Source: Planctomycetota bacterium (GTDB taxonomy: Bacteria; Planctomycetota; B129-G9). Taken from it: 5,500 nucleotides of DNA. The DNA lies in NCBI GenBank assembly GCA_030607235.1, contig JAUWEX010000100.1, forward strand, positions 1 through 5,500, read 5' to 3'. Below the pieces are notes generated by a model, which made no database searches, was not told the DNA's origin, and worked only from the letters and a program-made list of their open reading frames with translations. Shown one piece after another: positions 1-5,366 of this stretch. Position 1 is the stretch's first letter; every line of letters begins with the position of its first letter. Position numbers and translations under genes: made by a program.

Positions 1-25
1 GCGTCCGGGCTTCTTCTTGCGGCAA
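1..25 (-). CDS. rpsE: 30S ribosomal protein S5, first eight codons (runs off the window edge), probable TTG start
   Basis: Only the extreme 5' end is present, so homology cannot confirm it. In the canonical spc order rpsE follows rplR, and an AAGGAG lies at 33-38, seven nt before a TTG at 25. The frame opened there reads MPQEEART, which is compatible with the variable, polar N-terminus of S5. A GTG at 33 overlaps the Shine-Dalgarno itself and opens a different frame, so it is unlikely. S5 is a small-subunit protein at the mRNA entry side, important for decoding fidelity. The gene identity is inferred mostly from order, and the start from the ribosome binding site. Confidence 0.6.
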
Positions 26-32
26 AAGTCCA

Positions 33-38
33 CTCCTT
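33..38 (-). promoter_or_regulatory. Shine-Dalgarno site of the putative rpsE
   Basis: AAGGAG in the 33-nt gap after rplR, with a seven-nt spacer to TTG at 25, is the main evidence for where rpsE begins. Confidence 0.65.
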
Positions 39-58
39 CGAGTTTGGTTTTTCGTATA

Positions 59-427
59 TCAGAATTTCAGGCCGCCCTCGCGCGCGCCTTCGGCGAATGC
101 CTTGACCCTGCCGTGAAATTTACGGCCTGCGCGGTCGAACACGACCTTTTCGATGCCTTTTTCAAGGACCAGCGCACCGAAGCGCTTGCCCATTTCCCGC
201 GCCGTTTCGACGCTGCGCTTGCCCGCCATCTCTTCGCGAATATCTTTTTTGGTCGTGGTCATGCTGACCAGCGTGTGTCCCTGATAGTCGTCGATTATCT
301 GGCAATGAATGTGCTTGTTCGAGCGGTACAACGCCAGGCGCGGCCTTTCGGGCGTACCGACTACCGTTTTTCTCACGTGCAACCGACGCCTGAGTAGCCG
401 GTTGGCTTTGTATTTTTGCGGGTTCAC
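59..427 (-). CDS. rplR: 50S ribosomal protein L18, GTG start
   Basis: This 122-residue protein has the normal L18 length. L18 binds 5S rRNA and, with L5, attaches it to the large subunit. Signatures are the basic start with RLLRRRLHVRK (10-20), GTPERPRLALYRSNKHI (24-40), QIIDDYQGHTLVS (43-55), and the C-terminal VVFDRAGRKFHGRVKAFAEG (95-114), ending REGGLKF. The start is GTG; no ATG or other start codon lies in frame between it and the rplF stop 21 nt upstream. Its Shine-Dalgarno is poor: AGGA is about 11 nt away. The stop is followed by a 33-nt gap with the rpsE ribosome binding site. Nothing in the protein is unusual. Confidence 0.97.
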   Translation of the reverse strand: MNPQKYKANRLLRRRLHVRKTVVGTPERPRLALYRSNKHIHCQIIDDYQGHTLVSMTTTKKDIREEMAGKRSVETAREMGKRFGALVLEKGIEKVVFDRAGRKFHGRVKAFAEGAREGGLKF

Positions 428-448
428 TGTGCTAACTGTCCTATATTG

Positions 449-994
449 TTAATCGGAACTTCCGAAGGCCTTGCCGGCCTTACGATGGATCGTTTCGCCA
501 TCGTACGAAACGCCCTTGGCATTGTAAGGCTCGGGGGGGCGGATCGCACGGATGGCCGCGGCAAACTGGCCGACCTTCTGTTTGTCGATGCCCTTGATGA
601 CCACGGTCGTGGCGGTCGGACACTCAACCGAAAGCCCTTCCGGAATCTGCTTGATGACCGGGTGGCTGAAGCCTATGTTGAGTACGAGACCGTCGCCCTG
701 GACTTTGGCGTTATATCCAACCCCACTGATAACAAGGCGCTTATCGTAGCCGTTGACTACGCCCTCGACCATGTTGTTGATGAGGGAACGGGCCATGCCG
801 TGCAGCGATCTCTGCTTGGGATCGTCGCTGGAGCGGGTTATCTCAAGACCGCTCTCGCCCTGGTCGACCGAGATGCCCTGGGGCAGAGTGAAACTGAGTT
901 CGCCCCTGGGCCCTTTAACGGATACCTGGTTGCCTTCTATCGCTACGTTTATTCCCTGCGGAATAACAACCGGCTTTTTTCCTACGCGTGACAT
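449..994 (-). CDS. rplF: 50S ribosomal protein L6
   Basis: This 181-residue protein is close to the usual 177-180. L6 lies near the sarcin-ricin loop and the GTPase centre and has two similar alpha/beta domains. The start MSRVGKKPVVIPQGI, VKGPRGELSF (26-35), HGMARSLINNMVEGV (65-79) and the domain linker GYDKRLVISGVGYNA (82-96) are visible. The second domain has GFSHPV (108-113), IKGIDKQKVGQFAA (133-146) and the C-terminal signature RPPEPYNAKGVSYDGE (152-167), then RKAGK (171-175). The ATG has AGAGG nine nt upstream (1004-1008). The gap to rpsH is 20 nt. The protein looks intact and typical. Confidence 0.98.
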   Translation of the reverse strand: MSRVGKKPVVIPQGINVAIEGNQVSVKGPRGELSFTLPQGISVDQGESGLEITRSSDDPKQRSLHGMARSLINNMVEGVVNGYDKRLVISGVGYNAKVQGDGLVLNIGFSHPVIKQIPEGLSVECPTATTVVIKGIDKQKVGQFAAAIRAIRPPEPYNAKGVSYDGETIHRKAGKAFGSSD

Positions 995-1003
995 CTGATG
1001 AAG

Positions 1004-1008
1004 CCTCT
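1004..1008 (-). promoter_or_regulatory. Shine-Dalgarno site of rplF
   Basis: AGAGG lies nine nt before the rplF ATG, in the 20-nt gap after rpsH. Confidence 0.6.
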
Positions 1009-1014
1009 AAAAAT

Positions 1015-1413
1015 CTACCACACAGTACAAAGCAATTCTCCACCAACACGAGCATCGCGACATTCGCGATCACTCATAACACCTTTGGAGGTCGTCATAA
1101 TAGCGGTACCACGACCGCCTTTTACCTGCCTGATTTCGTTAGCCGCCTTGTAAACTCGGCACCCGGGCTTGCTCTCGCGCTTAATGCTGTTAATCACGTA
1201 TTCCTTATCGGGACCGTACTTCAGCGCAATAACCAGTTTGCCTTGATTCTTGTATGGAATCTGCTCATAACCGGTTATGAAGCCCTCGCGCAGGAGAACC
1301 TCGGTGATTCCCCTGACGACTTTGGAACTAAACACCTCAACGTCGCTACGCCTGATGCGATTAGCGTTTCTGATGCGTGTAAGCATATCGGCAATTGGGT
1401 CAGTGTGACTCAT
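1015..1413 (-). CDS. rpsH: 30S ribosomal protein S8
   Basis: This 132-residue protein has the standard S8 length. S8 binds helix 21 of 16S rRNA, organises the central domain, and in E. coli also represses the spc operon by binding its mRNA. The start MSHTDPIADMLTRIRNAN is the family signature. GFITGYE (45-51) and the C-terminal TAIMTTSKGVMSDRE (103-117) with VGGELLCTVW (123-132) are also conserved. The family GLG is GRG here (100-102). The ATG has GAGGT five nt upstream. I did not find a convincing copy of the S8-binding RNA hairpin at the rplE start, where E. coli has it, but I could not fold the RNA. Confidence 0.98.
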   Translation of the reverse strand: MSHTDPIADMLTRIRNANRIRRSDVEVFSSKVVRGITEVLLREGFITGYEQIPYKNQGKLVIALKYGPDKEYVINSIKRESKPGCRVYKAANEIRQVKGGRGTAIMTTSKGVMSDRECRDARVGGELLCTVW

Positions 1414-1418
1414 TGGTT

Positions 1419-1423
1419 ACCTC
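1419..1423 (-). promoter_or_regulatory. Shine-Dalgarno site of rpsH
   Basis: GAGGT lies five nt before the rpsH ATG, in the 26-nt gap after rpsN. Confidence 0.65.
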
Positions 1424-1439
1424 GACTAACCTTATGCAT

Positions 1440-1625
1440 TTACCAGGAAGCTTTCTTCATCCCGGGAATCTCGCCCAGGTGTGCCAATTTACGCAGACAA
1501 AGACGGCAGATGCCGAATTTGCGATAATACGCCCGGGAGCGACCGCACAACTCACAGCGGTTGTACCTCCGAACCTTAAACTTGGGTTCTCGCTTCTGTT
1601 TGGCAATTAGTGCTTTTCTGGCCAA
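1440..1625 (-). CDS. rpsN: 30S ribosomal protein S14, zinc-binding short form, TTG start
   Basis: At 61 residues this is the short, zinc-containing S14 rather than the roughly 100-residue cysteine-free form. S14 is in the small-subunit head and joins late in assembly. The protein begins [19 protein letters not shown] and carries CELC (24-27) and CRLC (40-43), the four zinc ligands. It ends [13 protein letters not shown], the diagnostic C-terminus. The start codon is TTG, supported by GGAG seven nt upstream and by the family N-terminus (M-A-[RK]-KA). The gene sits in its normal place between rplE (18-nt gap) and rpsH (26-nt gap). Cells that carry the zinc form sometimes keep a zinc-free paralogue elsewhere; this window cannot show that. 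Confidence 0.97.
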   Translation of the reverse strand: MARKALIAKQKREPKFKVRRYNRCELCGRSRAYYRKFGICRLCLRKLAHLGEIPGMKKASW

Positions 1626-1632
1626 CTTAAAA

Positions 1633-1636
1633 CTCC
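1633..1636 (-). promoter_or_regulatory. Shine-Dalgarno site of rpsN
   Basis: GGAG with a seven-nt spacer identifies TTG at 1625 as the S14 start. No in-frame ATG or GTG fits the conserved N-terminus. Confidence 0.75.
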
Positions 1637-1643
1637 GCGATGA

Positions 1644-2210
1644 TTACTTTGCGAAAGGCATTCCCAGAAGAGTCAGCAACTCAATCGCCTCTTCGTCGGT
1701 ATGCGCTGTCGTTACAATCGTAATATCCATTCCCTGAATAAACTCCAGTTTATCCAGACTTATCTCGGGAAAAATGACCTGCTCGGTAACGCCCATGCTG
1801 CAGTTGCCGCGTCCGTCGAACGATTTAGTGTTCAATCCCCTGAAGTCCTTGATACGGGGTATGGCTATGCTGATGAGCCTGTCAAGGAATTCGTACATCA
1901 TCTTGCTGCGCAACGTTACCGAGACTCCGACGGGGTCGCCGATGCGAAGCCGGAAGTTCGATACCGCCTTGCGGGCCTTGCGCAGCACCGGCTTCTGGCC
2001 AACGATTATGCCCATGTCCCTCATGGCGTCGTCGAGGCGCTTGGGCGAATCCTTGGACTTGCCAAGCCCCATGTTGAGGTTGACCTTGGTGATCTTGGGC
2101 ACGGCGTGCAGGTTGCCGTAGCCGAACCGCTTCATCATCGCCGGGACGATCTCCTCGCGATATTTTTCCATCAGTCTGGGAACTGGATTTGTCTGTGCTT
2201 CTTTGACCAT
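1644..2210 (-). CDS. rplE: 50S ribosomal protein L5
   Basis: This 188-residue protein is slightly longer than E. coli L5 (179) because of about ten extra residues before PRLMEKYREE. L5 binds 5S rRNA in the central protuberance and contacts the P-site tRNA. Signatures are VPKITKVNLNMGLG (37-50), GQKPVLRKARKAVSNFRLR (71-89) followed by IGDPVGV, RIKDFRGL (119-126), FDGRGN (131-136), EQVIFPEI (143-150), and MDITIVTTAHTDEEAIELL (161-179). The start at 2210 has only a poor Shine-Dalgarno (GTAAGAAG close upstream), and the Met at residue 14 is no better supported. The 30-nt gap to rplX shows no clear regulatory element. The protein is complete and unremarkable. Confidence 0.97.
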   Translation of the reverse strand: MVKEAQTNPVPRLMEKYREEIVPAMMKRFGYGNLHAVPKITKVNLNMGLGKSKDSPKRLDDAMRDMGIIVGQKPVLRKARKAVSNFRLRIGDPVGVSVTLRSKMMYEFLDRLISIAIPRIKDFRGLNTKSFDGRGNCSMGVTEQVIFPEISLDKLEFIQGMDITIVTTAHTDEEAIELLTLLGMPFAK

Positions 2211-2240
2211 GTCTTCTTACTTTGTGTCGGGTTTAGTGTT

Positions 2241-2582
2241 CTATGCCGGCTTGTCGCACTTTTTGCAAACTCGTATGCGTTTGCCGCTAACGGCGTCAGT
2301 TTCCATCCGCAATCTCGATGGTTTCTGACACGAGGGACACACAAACATCACGTTGGAGACGTGAACGGGCGCTTCTCTCTGAATGCGACCGCCCTTGGGG
2401 TTCTCCTGGCTGCGCCTGATGTGCTTGTATACGTAATTTATGCCTTCGATGATTATCTTGTTCTCACAAGGCATCACCTTGAGTACCTTGCCCTGCTGCC
2501 CGGAGAGCGCTCCGCTGCCGCTGATTACGCGAACGATGTCGCCTTTTCGGATCCTTACTTTGCTTTTCTGTCCTGCCGACAT
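2241..2582 (-). CDS. rplX: 50S ribosomal protein L24 with a C-terminal zinc ribbon
   Basis: With the ATG start the protein is 113 residues. L24 is an assembly-initiating 23S rRNA-binding protein near the tunnel exit. A KOW-type domain is visible near the N-terminus (IRKGDIVRVISGSGALSGQQ, residues 11-30, then GKVLKVMP). The middle has NPKGGRIQREAPVHVSNV (61-78). The C-terminus holds two cysteine pairs, CPSC (82-85) and CKKC (106-109), consistent with one bound zinc. E. coli L24 lacks these cysteines, but zinc-ribbon L24 is known in several other bacterial groups. GTG at 2585 immediately precedes ATG at 2582. I choose ATG because GGAGG is seven nt from it but only four from GTG. The ATG shares one base with the rplN stop (TGATG). 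Confidence 0.96.
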   Translation of the reverse strand: MSAGQKSKVRIRKGDIVRVISGSGALSGQQGKVLKVMPCENKIIIEGINYVYKHIRRSQENPKGGRIQREAPVHVSNVMFVCPSCQKPSRLRMETDAVSGKRIRVCKKCDKPA

Positions 2583-2950
2583 CACACTACCTCCGGCGCC
2601 AAAGACACTATCTTTACGAAATTCTTGTAGCGCAGTTCCCTTGCCACGGCTCCGAAGATACGGGTGCCCCTGGGATTGCCGTCTTTGTCCACAATCACGC
2701 CGGCGTTTTTGTCGAACCGGACATAGGTCCCGTCCGGACGCCTGACTTTGGCCCTGGTGCGCACTATCACGGCCTTCACGACCGATCCTTCCTTAACGTC
2801 CGACGAGGGGTCGGCCTTCTTCACCGAGCACACGATGACATCGCCCAGAGTGGCGTAGCGACGGCGCGTACCGCCCAGAACCTTTATGCACATCAAATTC
2901 TTTGCGCCGCTGTTGTCTGCCACATCGAGCCGTGTCTGCATCTGTATCAT
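2582..2950 (-). CDS. rplN: 50S ribosomal protein L14
   Basis: This 122-residue protein matches the normal L14 length. L14 binds 23S rRNA at the subunit interface and contributes to an intersubunit bridge and to the landing site of translational GTPases. The start [20 protein letters not shown], then CIKVLGG (21-27), [19 protein letters not shown] (59-77), [10 protein letters not shown] (78-87) and [13 protein letters not shown] (95-107) follow the family closely, ending SLAPEVV. In E. coli this is the first gene of the separate spc operon. Here it follows rpsQ after only 17 nt, with no promoter visible on the coding strand, so the two operons appear joined. The Shine-Dalgarno is weak (GGGTAA). 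The stop overlaps the rplX start. Confidence 0.98.
   Translation of the reverse strand: MIQMQTRLDVADNSGAKNLMCIKVLGGTRRRYATLGDVIVCSVKKADPSSDVKEGSVVKAVIVRTRAKVRRPDGTYVRFDKNAGVIVDKDGNPRGTRIFGAVARELRYKNFVKIVSLAPEVV
2590..2594 (-). promoter_or_regulatory. Shine-Dalgarno site of rplX
   Basis: GGAGG lies within the last codons of rplN. Its seven-nt spacing to ATG at 2582, against four to the adjacent GTG, favours the ATG. Confidence 0.75.
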
Positions 2951-2967
2951 GGTATAATTACCCGTTA

Positions 2968-3231
2968 TTACTCTGTCTGACTTCTCTCAAGAACCTTCAC
3001 AAGGCGCCATCTTTTGGTCTTGCTGAGCGGACAACAGTTCATAATCTCAACCTTGTCCCCCACGTTGGCTTCGTTATTTTCGTCATGGGCCTTGTATGTC
3101 GTTACGCGCTTCATAACCTTGTCGTACATGGGATGTCTCTCGCGCCACTCGATCTCCACCGAGATCGTCTTATCCATAGCGTTGGACGCCACTCGCCCGA
3201 TTTCGGTTTTTCTTCGTCCTCGTTTACTCAT
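2968..3231 (-). CDS. rpsQ: 30S ribosomal protein S17
   Basis: With the ATG start at 3231 the protein is 87 residues, the usual S17 size. S17 is an OB-fold protein that binds 16S rRNA early in small-subunit assembly. Signatures are the start [26 protein letters not shown] (19-28), [19 protein letters not shown] (33-51) and [19 protein letters not shown] (57-75). The frame stays open upstream to a TTG at 3264, which would add 11 residues. I reject that start because a purine-rich AAGGA lies only two nt from it and the extra residues resemble nothing in the family. The chosen start overlaps the rpmC stop (ATGAGTAA, 8 nt) and has a weak GAGAAG upstream. The NCC motif carries two adjacent cysteines where E. 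coli has ECR. Confidence 0.95.
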   Translation of the reverse strand: MSKRGRRKTEIGRVASNAMDKTISVEIEWRERHPMYDKVMKRVTTYKAHDENNEANVGDKVEIMNCCPLSKTKRWRLVKVLERSQTE

Positions 3232-3448
3232 CTGTCTTCTCGCTTGAGGTCTTGAGTTCGGCAAGTTCCTTTGCCCTGATAACCGTGAGCATGCGCGCTA
3301 TGTCTTTGCGCACGCTACGCAGTCTACCGATTTTCACCGCTTCGTCGATGCCCAATCGGAACTTGCGATTGAAGAGGTCTTCTCGCAGGTTCGCCAGGTC
3401 TTCTTGCAATTCGACCAAACTTTTTTTTCTCAAATCGCTGGCCTTCAT
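3224..3448 (-). CDS. rpmC: 50S ribosomal protein L29
   Basis: This 74-residue protein is slightly longer than the typical 60-70. L29 is a small helical hairpin at the peptide tunnel exit, next to L23, near where signal recognition particle and trigger factor dock. The start [18 protein letters not shown], the [13 protein letters not shown] segment (21-33) and [17 protein letters not shown] (45-61) form the expected two helices. A short polar tail, KTSSEKTDE, follows. The ATG overlaps the rplP stop (ATGA), with AGAGGA eight nt upstream. The 3' end overlaps rpsQ by eight nt. Codons 7-10 contain a run of eight A on the coding strand (3421-3428), which could in principle allow slippage. Confidence 0.96.
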   Translation of the reverse strand: MKASDLRKKSLVELQEDLANLREDLFNRKFRLGIDEAVKIGRLRSVRKDIARMLTVIRAKELAELKTSSEKTDE

Positions 3449-3864
3449 AACTTCATTCCTCTGGATACGAATTTGGTCTTAACGGGCATCTTATGAGCGA
3501 CTCGCGCCATAGCCTGTTTGGCGATGTCCTCGGAAACGCCGGCCAATTCGAACATAACCGTTCCGGGCCTTACTACCGCCGCCCAATACTCCACGTCTCC
3601 CTTTCCCTTTCCCATTCGTACTTCCGCGGGGTGCGCCGTTACGGGTTTGTGGGGAAAAACGCGAATGTAGAGCTTCCCCTCGCCGCCCAAAAAGTGAGCG
3701 ACGGCGACACGTCCTGCTTCTATCTGCTTGGCCGAAATCCAACCCGGCTCAGTCGATTGCAACCCATACTGTCCGAAGGCAATGCTGTTACACTTAGTTG
3801 CGTTGCCTTTTATTCTTCCACGCTGGGTTTTTCGATACTTTACTCTTTTTGGCATAAGGGGCAT
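3445..3864 (-). CDS. rplP: 50S ribosomal protein L16
   Basis: This 139-residue protein has the standard L16 length. L16 binds 23S rRNA near the A-site and central protuberance and helps position tRNA. The start [17 protein letters not shown] matches the family start ([11 protein letters not shown]), with one residue more than usual. Further signatures are [21 protein letters not shown] (30-50), the [20 protein letters not shown] run (70-89) including the RMGKGKG loop, and [12 protein letters not shown] near the end. The first ATG is chosen because AGGAGG lies nine nt before it; the Met at residue 4 would be 18 nt away. The first 71 nt lie within rpsC in the +1 frame. The stop overlaps the rpmC start as ATGA, indicating coupling. 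Confidence 0.97.
   Translation of the reverse strand: MPLMPKRVKYRKTQRGRIKGNATKCNSIAFGQYGLQSTEPGWISAKQIEAGRVAVAHFLGGEGKLYIRVFPHKPVTAHPAEVRMGKGKGDVEYWAAVVRPGTVMFELAGVSEDIAKQAMARVAHKMPVKTKFVSRGMKL
3457..3462 (-). promoter_or_regulatory. Shine-Dalgarno site of rpmC, inside the end of rplP
   Basis: AGAGGA sits eight nt before the rpmC ATG and within the last codons of rplP. With the ATGA stop/start overlap it supports coupled translation of L16 and L29. Confidence 0.65.
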
Positions 3865-4504
3865 TGCGAATGTCCTCCTGGTCGTACTTGCCCAGATAAA
3901 TCCATACTTTCACGCCTATGATTCCGGCAACCGTTTTTGCCTCCGCCAGGGCGTAGTCTATTCGAGCGTCAAGCGTCTGCAGAGGAATCTTGCCCCTGCT
4001 GTCACTGATTTTGCGACTCATCTCAGCACCACCCAGGCGGCCCTTGAGCATGATCTTAATGCCCATCGCTCCGCCGTTCATAGTAGCCTCTATCGCTCGC
4101 TTCATCACCCTGCCGAAGGACGCTCTCTTTGCGAGTTGATCGGCGATGCCTTCCGCCACAAGCGTGGCGTCGAGTTCCGGTCGGACTACTTCTCTTATTT
4201 TCAATTCAACCGGCCTGCCGCAGGCCTCGGTCAACCATGCGCGCATCTCTTCGATCTTGGCGCCTTTGCGCCCGATGATTACGCCGGGTCTGGCTACTTC
4301 GAGCATGATGTGCAGTTCGTCGCCGGGGCGCTCGATATCTATGCGCGAGAGACCGGCATAGCGGTATTCCTTTTTGACGAGTTTCCTGATCTTGAAGTCC
4401 TCTATCAACTGCTTGCGATAGTCGGGCTTCTTCGCATACCACCGGGAACGCCAGGGCTCATTTATGCCTATCCGAAATCCTAATGGATGAACTTTCTGTC
4501 CCAT
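3794..4504 (-). CDS. rpsC: 30S ribosomal protein S3
   Basis: This 236-residue protein is close to the E. coli length (233). S3 is on the solvent side of the small-subunit head at the mRNA entry tunnel. It begins [14 protein letters not shown], the family start. A type 2 KH domain covers about residues 40-107, with its GxxG loop visible as VIIGRKG (75-81). The C-terminal S3 domain follows, with [10 protein letters not shown] (155-164) and GVKVWIYLG (197-205). The last 23 residues (214-236) form a basic tail with six Lys and two Arg, encoded in DNA that also codes, in another frame, for the start of L16. The start is supported by GAGGAG six nt upstream, inside the final codons of rplV. The 71-nt overlap with rplP is the main oddity. 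Confidence 0.98.
   Translation of the reverse strand: MGQKVHPLGFRIGINEPWRSRWYAKKPDYRKQLIEDFKIRKLVKKEYRYAGLSRIDIERPGDELHIMLEVARPGVIIGRKGAKIEEMRAWLTEACGRPVELKIREVVRPELDATLVAEGIADQLAKRASFGRVMKRAIEATMNGGAMGIKIMLKGRLGGAEMSRKISDSRGKIPLQTLDARIDYALAEAKTVAGIIGVKVWIYLGKYDQEDIRNAPYAKKSKVSKNPAWKNKRQRN
3874..3879 (-). promoter_or_regulatory. Shine-Dalgarno site of rplP, inside rpsC
   Basis: AGGAGG, the strongest ribosome binding site in the window, lies nine nt upstream of the rplP ATG and within the rpsC reading frame (codons for Q209-E210-D211). It decides the rplP start and shows that the 71-nt overlap is real rather than a start-calling artefact. Confidence 0.85.
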
Positions 4505-4507
4505 CTG

Positions 4508-5059
4508 CTACTCCTCGTCTTTCGTGCTTTTGTCGCCGGTTGTTTCGGTGCTCTTCCGCGTTTCCGCCTCGGGAGCCTGTTCCTCGACCGCTTCAGCCTT
4601 CGCTTCTTCGGTCGCTTCTGACTTGTCGGCCACTTTCCTGGCTTCGGGCTTTTGGCCCTTGCTCTCTTTTTCCCTGTCCGATTCCTTCGTCTCCGACTCT
4701 GCCAATACCAGGCTCAGGTGACAGGTGCGCTTGTTGATGGGCGTGGCCATACCGCGCGACCTGGGCCGCCAGCGCCTGCGGTTGCCCTTCAGCGGACCCT
4801 CGTCGGCACGCACGTCGGATACGTACAATTCCTCGCTGTCAACATTGGGCAGGGCCTTATTGGCCTCCTGCGCGTTGTAATACTCCACGTTCGCGATACA
4901 CGAACGTATGAGTTTGGTCAGATACTGCGCAGGACGCCTGTGAGTAAACTGAAGAATCTCCAGCGCCTGATTCACGTTCTTGCCCCTGATAAGGTCAACA
5001 ACCATCTTGCCCTTACGAGACGAGAACGGTGCCCTGGATAGTTTCACACTAAACTGCAT
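4508..5059 (-). CDS. rplV: 50S ribosomal protein L22 with a 63-residue charged C-terminal tail
   Basis: The protein is 183 residues, against roughly 110-120 for most bacterial L22. L22 binds 23S rRNA, and its long beta hairpin lines the peptide exit tunnel. The core (residues 1-120) contains SSRKGKMVVDLIRGK (13-27) and the hairpin with RRRWRPRSRGMATPINKRT (94-112), ending near HLSLVLAE. From about residue 121 the sequence becomes low complexity, rich in Glu, Lys, Ala, Ser and Thr. I count 21 acidic and 13 basic residues in 63, with no aromatic residue. It is probably disordered and solvent-exposed, because the family C-terminus lies near the subunit surface. The ATG start lies 3 nt after the rpsS stop and has only weak Shine-Dalgarno character, which suggests coupling. 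The tail is in frame, so it is a genuine extension unless there is a sequencing error. Confidence 0.97.
   Translation of the reverse strand: MQFSVKLSRAPFSSRKGKMVVDLIRGKNVNQALEILQFTHRRPAQYLTKLIRSCIANVEYYNAQEANKALPNVDSEELYVSDVRADEGPLKGNRRRWRPRSRGMATPINKRTCHLSLVLAESETKESDREKESKGQKPEARKVADKSEATEEAKAEAVEEQAPEAETRKSTETTGDKSTKDEE
4511..4516 (-). promoter_or_regulatory. Shine-Dalgarno site of rpsC, inside rplV coding sequence
   Basis: GAGGAG lies six nt before the rpsC ATG. The same six bases are the two terminal Glu codons of rplV, so the end of the L22 tail doubles as the rpsC ribosome binding site. Confidence 0.8.
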
Positions 5060-5062
5060 GGC

Positions 5063-5335
5063 TTATCTTTTCTCTTTGCGTCCGCCGTGGCCTCTGAACA
5101 CCCGCGTCGGCGAAAATTCGCCGAGTTTGTGGCCGACCATCTCTTCGGTAACGAATACTTTGATAAATTTATTGCCGTTGTGCACCAAAAAGGTGTGCCC
5201 GACAAACTCCGGTACGATCGTGCAACTTCTGGCCCACGTCTTAACTGGCCCCCTGTCGCCGGTCTCTTCGAGTTTGCGGACCTTCTTGAAGACCTTCTCG
5301 TCTACATACGGCCCTTTTTTAATTGAACGTCCCAT
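5063..5335 (-). CDS. rpsS: 30S ribosomal protein S19
   Basis: This 90-residue protein has the usual S19 length. S19 sits in the head of the small subunit, pairs with S13, and contacts the A-site tRNA region. The N-terminal [10 protein letters not shown] (residues 3-12), the [16 protein letters not shown] segment (31-46), VHNGNKFI (51-58) and [14 protein letters not shown] (65-78) are all family signatures, followed by a basic tail. The ATG start gives the standard N-terminus. There is no strong Shine-Dalgarno; only a weak AGAGAA lies upstream. The stop is 3 nt before the rplV ATG, so rplV translation is probably coupled to this gene. Nothing is unusual in the protein itself. Confidence 0.98.
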   Translation of the reverse strand: MGRSIKKGPYVDEKVFKKVRKLEETGDRGPVKTWARSCTIVPEFVGHTFLVHNGNKFIKVFVTEEMVGHKLGEFSPTRVFRGHGGRKEKR

Positions 5336-5366
5336 CTGTTCTCTGGCAAAATTTCAAAAGAAGATG

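Noticed and set aside
416..991. 191-codon open frame on the plus strand opposite rplF
   Set aside because: It covers almost exactly the rplF gene in antisense and has no recognisable family motif; it is a shadow of L6.
1701..2630. 309-codon open frame on the plus strand opposite rplE and rplX
   Set aside because: It is antisense to two clearly conserved ribosomal genes, and its translation shows no recognisable domain. Long antisense frames arise easily opposite coding DNA of this composition.
2953..2958. TATAAT on the plus strand between rpsQ and rplN
   Set aside because: It points away from the operon, I see no matching -35 element, and no plus-strand gene lies downstream. It is most likely a chance match in a short AT-rich gap.
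3232..3264. Upstream TTG start that would lengthen S17 by 11 residues
   Set aside because: The purine-rich stretch is only two nt from the TTG, and the extra residues do not fit the family. ATG at 3231 gives the standard N-terminus.
3491..3742. 83-codon minus-strand frame rich in Arg inside rplP
   Set aside because: It is an alternative frame of L16. It lacks its own good ribosome binding site and any recognisable motif.
3728..4483. 251-codon open frame on the plus strand opposite rpsC
   Set aside because: It mirrors the S3 coding region and has no plausible domain or independent gene context.
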